Positions 34,014 through 36,487 of a stretch of DNA of 36,487 nucleotides are shown here, piece by piece (position 1 is the stretch's first letter; each line of letters begins with the position of its first letter). The stretch is from Bacteroidales bacterium (lineage in GTDB: Bacteria; Bacteroidota; Bacteroidia; Bacteroidales; UBA932): the NCBI GenBank assembly GCA_017443845.1, contig JAFSXX010000035.1, positions 1-36,487 of the forward strand, read 5' to 3'. The notes under the pieces are model-generated. The model was given only the letters and a program-made list of their open reading frames with translations. It was not told where the DNA came from and did no database searches. Made by a program: the position numbers and the translations under genes.

Positions 34014-34490
34014 ATGGCTAAATTCATCAAAAGTGATAAAGGCGGAATCCCCGGTATCAGCACCGCTTCCCTCCCCGATATCGTCTTCATGATCCTTATG
34101 TTCTTCATGGTCTCGACCAGTATGCGTCAGACTGACCGCAAGGTCCTCGTCTCGATGCCCGCTGCTTCCGAGATCGCGAAGCTCGACAGGAAGGACCTGG
34201 CATCCTATATTTATATAGGCCAGCCTACGTCCCAGTACCAGGCTCAGTACGGTACCGACTCCCGTATCCAGCTCAATGACTCTTTCAGGACCATCGACGA
34301 CATCCGCGACTTCATCGCTTCCGAGCGTGAAAACCTCAGCGAGGCTGACCGTCCGTTCATGACTGTATCGATCAAGGCTGACAAGGACACCCGTATGGGT
34401 ATCATAACCGACGTGAAGCAGGAGCTTCGCCGCTGCTCGGCCCTGAAGATAATGTACGGCGCACGAAAAGGCGCGGAAGTACATCATTAA
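34014..34490 (+). CDS. exbD: ExbD/TolR-family biopolymer transport protein (second copy)
   Basis: The 158-residue protein has the same layout as its upstream neighbour: a cytoplasmic stub, one transmembrane helix at about 20-36 with the proton-carrying aspartate (D22 in LPDIVFM), and a periplasmic domain ending in a basic, His-rich tail. Sequence similarity between the two copies is low outside the helix, so they are probably distinct subunits rather than a recent duplication. Two different ExbD proteins per ExbB are usual in Bacteroidota. No tonB follows; a terminator closes the operon. Confidence 0.92.
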   Translation: MAKFIKSDKGGIPGISTASLPDIVFMILMFFMVSTSMRQTDRKVLVSMPAASEIAKLDRKDLASYIYIGQPTSQYQAQYGTDSRIQLNDSFRTIDDIRDFIASERENLSEADRPFMTVSIKADKDTRMGIITDVKQELRRCSALKIMYGARKGAEVHH

Positions 34491-34506
34491 AGACACTGTT
34501 CCAAAG

Positions 34507-34540
34507 GAAAGGGTGGCCTAAGAGTCACCCTTTCTTTTAT
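34507..34540 (+). terminator. Rho-independent terminator of the exb operon
   Basis: GAAAGGGTG (34507-34515) pairs perfectly with CACCCTTTC (34526-34534) around a 10-nt loop, followed by TTTTAT. It lies 17 nt after the second exbD stop. Confidence 0.85.
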
Positions 34541-34547
34541 AATTTCG
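34540..34547 (+). promoter_or_regulatory. Possible promoter -7 element of the alkaline phosphatase gene
   Basis: TAATTTCG is one base off TAnnTTTG and ends 5 nt before the ATG at 34553, immediately after the exb terminator. If used, the transcript would be nearly leaderless, as proposed for mtgA. Confidence 0.35.
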
Positions 34548-34552
34548 TTTTT

Positions 34553-35758
34553 ATGCACCGATTCAACAGAATAATTGCCATAATGCTCGTACTGCTCATC
34601 AGCACGGCATCATTCGGCGCACGGAAGGCAAAGTATGTCTTCCTTTTCATCGGCGACGGAATGGGATTCTCCCACGTCTCCCTCACCGAAGCCTGGCTGG
34701 CCCAGGAGCGCGGTGTCATCGGCAACGATCCGCTGGCGTTCACCCAGTTCCCTGTACTGGGAATGGCTACCACATATTCTGCAAGCAATCCTATCACCTG
34801 CTCTTCGGCTGCGGGTACGGCGCTTGCCACCGGAACGAAAACAAAGAACGGCATGCTCGGAATGGACGCGGATTCACTGCCGCTCAAGAGCATCGCCTAC
34901 AAGATACACGACGCGGGCCTGAAAATCGGCATAATGTCCACCGTACAGGTGAACCACGCCACTCCCGCGGCTTTCTACGCCCACAACGTGAGGCGCAACA
35001 ATTACTATCCCATCGCCCAGGAACTGCCCGTTAGCGGGTTTGAGTTCTTCGGCGGCGGATTCCTCCATCCCAACGGAAAGGATAAGGACCTTCCTTCGAT
35101 CTACGATGCCCTGCGCGAGGGCGGATACGAAGTCGCCCGCGGCCTGAAGGAGTTCGAAGCCAGGAAAAGGGACAGGATAGTCCTCACCGCCGAAAAGAAT
35201 CCCGACGCGGTGCTCCCCTACGCCCTCGGCAGGAAGGAGGACGACCTCACCCTGGCGCAGATGCTGGAGGCATCCCTGGAGGTTCTCTACAACAAAAAGG
35301 GATTCTTCATTATGGCGGAGGGTGGTAAGATCGACTTTGCCGCCCACAGCAACGACGCCATCGGCGTGATTACCGAAACCATCGATATGGACGAGGCCGT
35401 CAAGGTCGCGCTCGAATTCTATGAGAAGCATCCCAAGGAGACCCTTATAATTATCACTGCCGACCACGAAACAGGCGGTGTTTCGCTGGGAGCCAAAAAA
35501 GGTTATGTTTACGACCTTACCGTATTCGACGATATTACCGAGAACGCCACGACAACTGATGTTGAGAAGTATATGAGCGACAAGGTGGTGCTCAAGGAGC
35601 AGTCCGAGAAGGCACGGGTTGGGTGGACCACCACCAGCCATACCGGCGGTGCGGTTCCCGTATGGGCAATCGGCGTCGGAGCTGAGGAATTCGCAGGCAG
35701 GATGGACAATACCGACATCCCCAGGAAGATCTGCAAGGCAATGAAAATAAAGTTTTAA
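34553..35758 (+). CDS. Secreted alkaline phosphatase (PhoA-type superfamily)
   Basis: This periplasmic phosphomonoesterase has 401 residues and a signal peptide (hydrophobic 7-20, cleavage near SFGA). Metal- and phosphate-binding motifs of the alkaline phosphatase fold are present: FIGDGMG (D35), the nucleophile region TCSSAAGTALATG (82-94, probable Ser84), AEGGKIDFAAH (E256, D261, H265), TADHETGG (D304, H305) and SHTGG (H363). The aspartate next to the nucleophile in E. coli (D101) is a cysteine here. Which phosphate esters it attacks is unknown. No Pho box was recognised. asnS follows after 15 nt. Confidence 0.92.
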   Translation: MHRFNRIIAIMLVLLISTASFGARKAKYVFLFIGDGMGFSHVSLTEAWLAQERGVIGNDPLAFTQFPVLGMATTYSASNPITCSSAAGTALATGTKTKNGMLGMDADSLPLKSIAYKIHDAGLKIGIMSTVQVNHATPAAFYAHNVRRNNYYPIAQELPVSGFEFFGGGFLHPNGKDKDLPSIYDALREGGYEVARGLKEFEARKRDRIVLTAEKNPDAVLPYALGRKEDDLTLAQMLEASLEVLYNKKGFFIMAEGGKIDFAAHSNDAIGVITETIDMDEAVKVALEFYEKHPKETLIIITADHETGGVSLGAKKGYVYDLTVFDDITENATTTDVEKYMSDKVVLKEQSEKARVGWTTTSHTGGAVPVWAIGVGAEEFAGRMDNTDIPRKICKAMKIKF

Positions 35759-35773
35759 CAGATACAGCAAGAG

Positions 35774-36487
35774 ATGAAAAGAATCAAGGCAATTCTTTGT
35801 GAAACGCCCGGCCACGATGTAGTAGTGAAAGGCTGGGTCAGGACCAAACGCGGAAACAAGAACGTGGCGTTCATCGCCCTCAACGACGGCTCCACGATCA
35901 ACAATATACAGGTAGTATGCGACCTCGCCAAGTTCCCCGACGAGCTGATGAAGCAGATAACCACGGGAGCCTGCCTTTCGGTCAAGGGTCCCCTCGTGGA
36001 ATCGATGGGCAGCGGCCAGGCAGTAGAGGTCCAGGCGGCGGAGATCGAGGTGCTGGGCACCGCCGATCCCGATACCTATCCCCTCCAGAAGAAGGGCCAC
36101 AGCATGGAGTTCCTGCGCGAGATAGCGCACCTGCGTCCCAGGACCAACACCTTCGGCGCCGTGCTGCGTATCCGCCACGCAATGGCTTTCGCCATCCACA
36201 AGTTCTTCAACGACAAGGGCTTCGTCTATCTCCACACTCCCCTCATCACGGGTTCGGACTGCGAGGGAGCCGGCGAGATGTTCCAGGTCACGACGATGGA
36301 TCTGAACAACATCCCCCGCAAGGAGGACGGCTCGATTGATTTCGACAAGGACTTCTTCGGACGCCAGACCGCCCTTACCGTGAGCGGCCAGCTCGAAGGC
36401 GAGCTCGGCGCAACGGCTCTCGGCGAGATTTATACCTTCGGCCCTACTTTCCGCGCCGAGAACTCCAACACTCCGCGCCACCTCGCC
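35774..36487 (+). CDS. asnS: Asparaginyl-tRNA synthetase, 3' partial
   Basis: This class IIb aminoacyl-tRNA synthetase charges tRNA-Asn. The visible 238 residues, from the ATG at 35774 to the window edge, contain the N-terminal OB-fold anticodon-binding domain (about 15-100, [20 protein letters not shown]) and HLRPRTN. The start of the catalytic domain carries [21 protein letters not shown] and [18 protein letters not shown], the class II motif 2 region. The SDCEGAGE stretch is typical of AsnRS rather than AspRS or LysRS. The gene is open at the end, and about half of the roughly 460-residue protein is missing. Confidence 0.95.
   Translation, partial: MKRIKAILCETPGHDVVVKGWVRTKRGNKNVAFIALNDGSTINNIQVVCDLAKFPDELMKQITTGACLSVKGPLVESMGSGQAVEVQAAEIEVLGTADPDTYPLQKKGHSMEFLREIAHLRPRTNTFGAVLRIRHAMAFAIHKFFNDKGFVYLHTPLITGSDCEGAGEMFQVTTMDLNNIPRKEDGSIDFDKDFFGRQTALTVSGQLEGELGATALGEIYTFGPTFRAENSNTPRHLA

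Noticed and set aside
34874-36481. A 535-codon minus-strand frame opposite the alkaline phosphatase and asnS
   Set aside because: Both plus-strand proteins have full sets of family motifs, and the antisense product resembles nothing.

Overview
The window is a gene-dense, G+C-rich stretch of a chromosome from the order Bacteroidales. Four things point there. The division and cell-wall cluster runs mraZ-rsmH-ftsL-ftsI-murE-mraY-murD-ftsW-murG-murC-ftsQ-ftsA-ftsZ, as is usual in Bacteroidota. Several genes are preceded by the Bacteroidota -7 promoter element TAnnTTTG. MurE carries the DNPR signature for meso-diaminopimelate. An exbB/exbD/exbD set is present. The high G+C content would suit an Alistipes/Rikenellaceae-like lineage, but that is a guess. 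No rRNA, tRNA, CRISPR array, integrase or transposase was seen.

Layout. (1) 1-5104: a 5'-truncated 1-pyrroline-5-carboxylate dehydrogenase (+) faces a 1081-residue multi-cofactor flavo-iron-sulfur protein (-). The protein strings together the modules of dye-linked proline/hydroxyproline dehydrogenase complexes. Between the two genes lie a 190-bp element with 17-bp perfect terminal inverted repeats and a bidirectional terminator. (2) 5215-6219: an outer-membrane beta-barrel protein (-) with its own promoter and terminator. (3) 6395-24341: an uninterrupted run of 16 plus-strand genes with no gap over 26 nt, namely the 13-gene mraZ-ftsZ cluster followed by gltX, rpiB and truB. A TAnnTTTG promoter and A-rich TGG repeats (possible MraZ operator) precede mraZ. 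(4) 24345-25502: a membrane-anchored HtrA-type protease (-), ending 3 nt from the truB stop. (5) 25580-27840: a monofunctional peptidoglycan glycosyltransferase translationally coupled to a secreted phosphodiester-glycosidase-family protein, then a lipoprotein of unknown function. (6) 27962-32079: queA, dprA (start codon inside a 13-bp inverted repeat), then tatD-ansA. (7) 32188-34490: exbB, a four-helix membrane protein, exbD, exbD, closed by a strong terminator. (8) 34553-36487: a secreted alkaline phosphatase, then asnS, cut by the window end.

How they work together. The large central operon makes lipid II (MurE, MraY, MurD, MurG, MurC), polymerises and crosslinks it at the septum (FtsW, FtsI) and builds the divisome (FtsL, FtsQ, FtsA, FtsZ). 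MtgA and HtrA nearby also belong to envelope maintenance. The first two genes could together oxidise proline or hydroxyproline to glutamate, with electrons passing through several Fe-S clusters. The Exb proteins would energise TonB-dependent outer-membrane transport, although no tonB is present here. The most unusual items are the single-chain dehydrogenase fusion, the 190-bp inverted-repeat element, the FtsA tail with two phenylalanine/glycine motifs flanking a charged helix, and the dprA start-codon hairpin.
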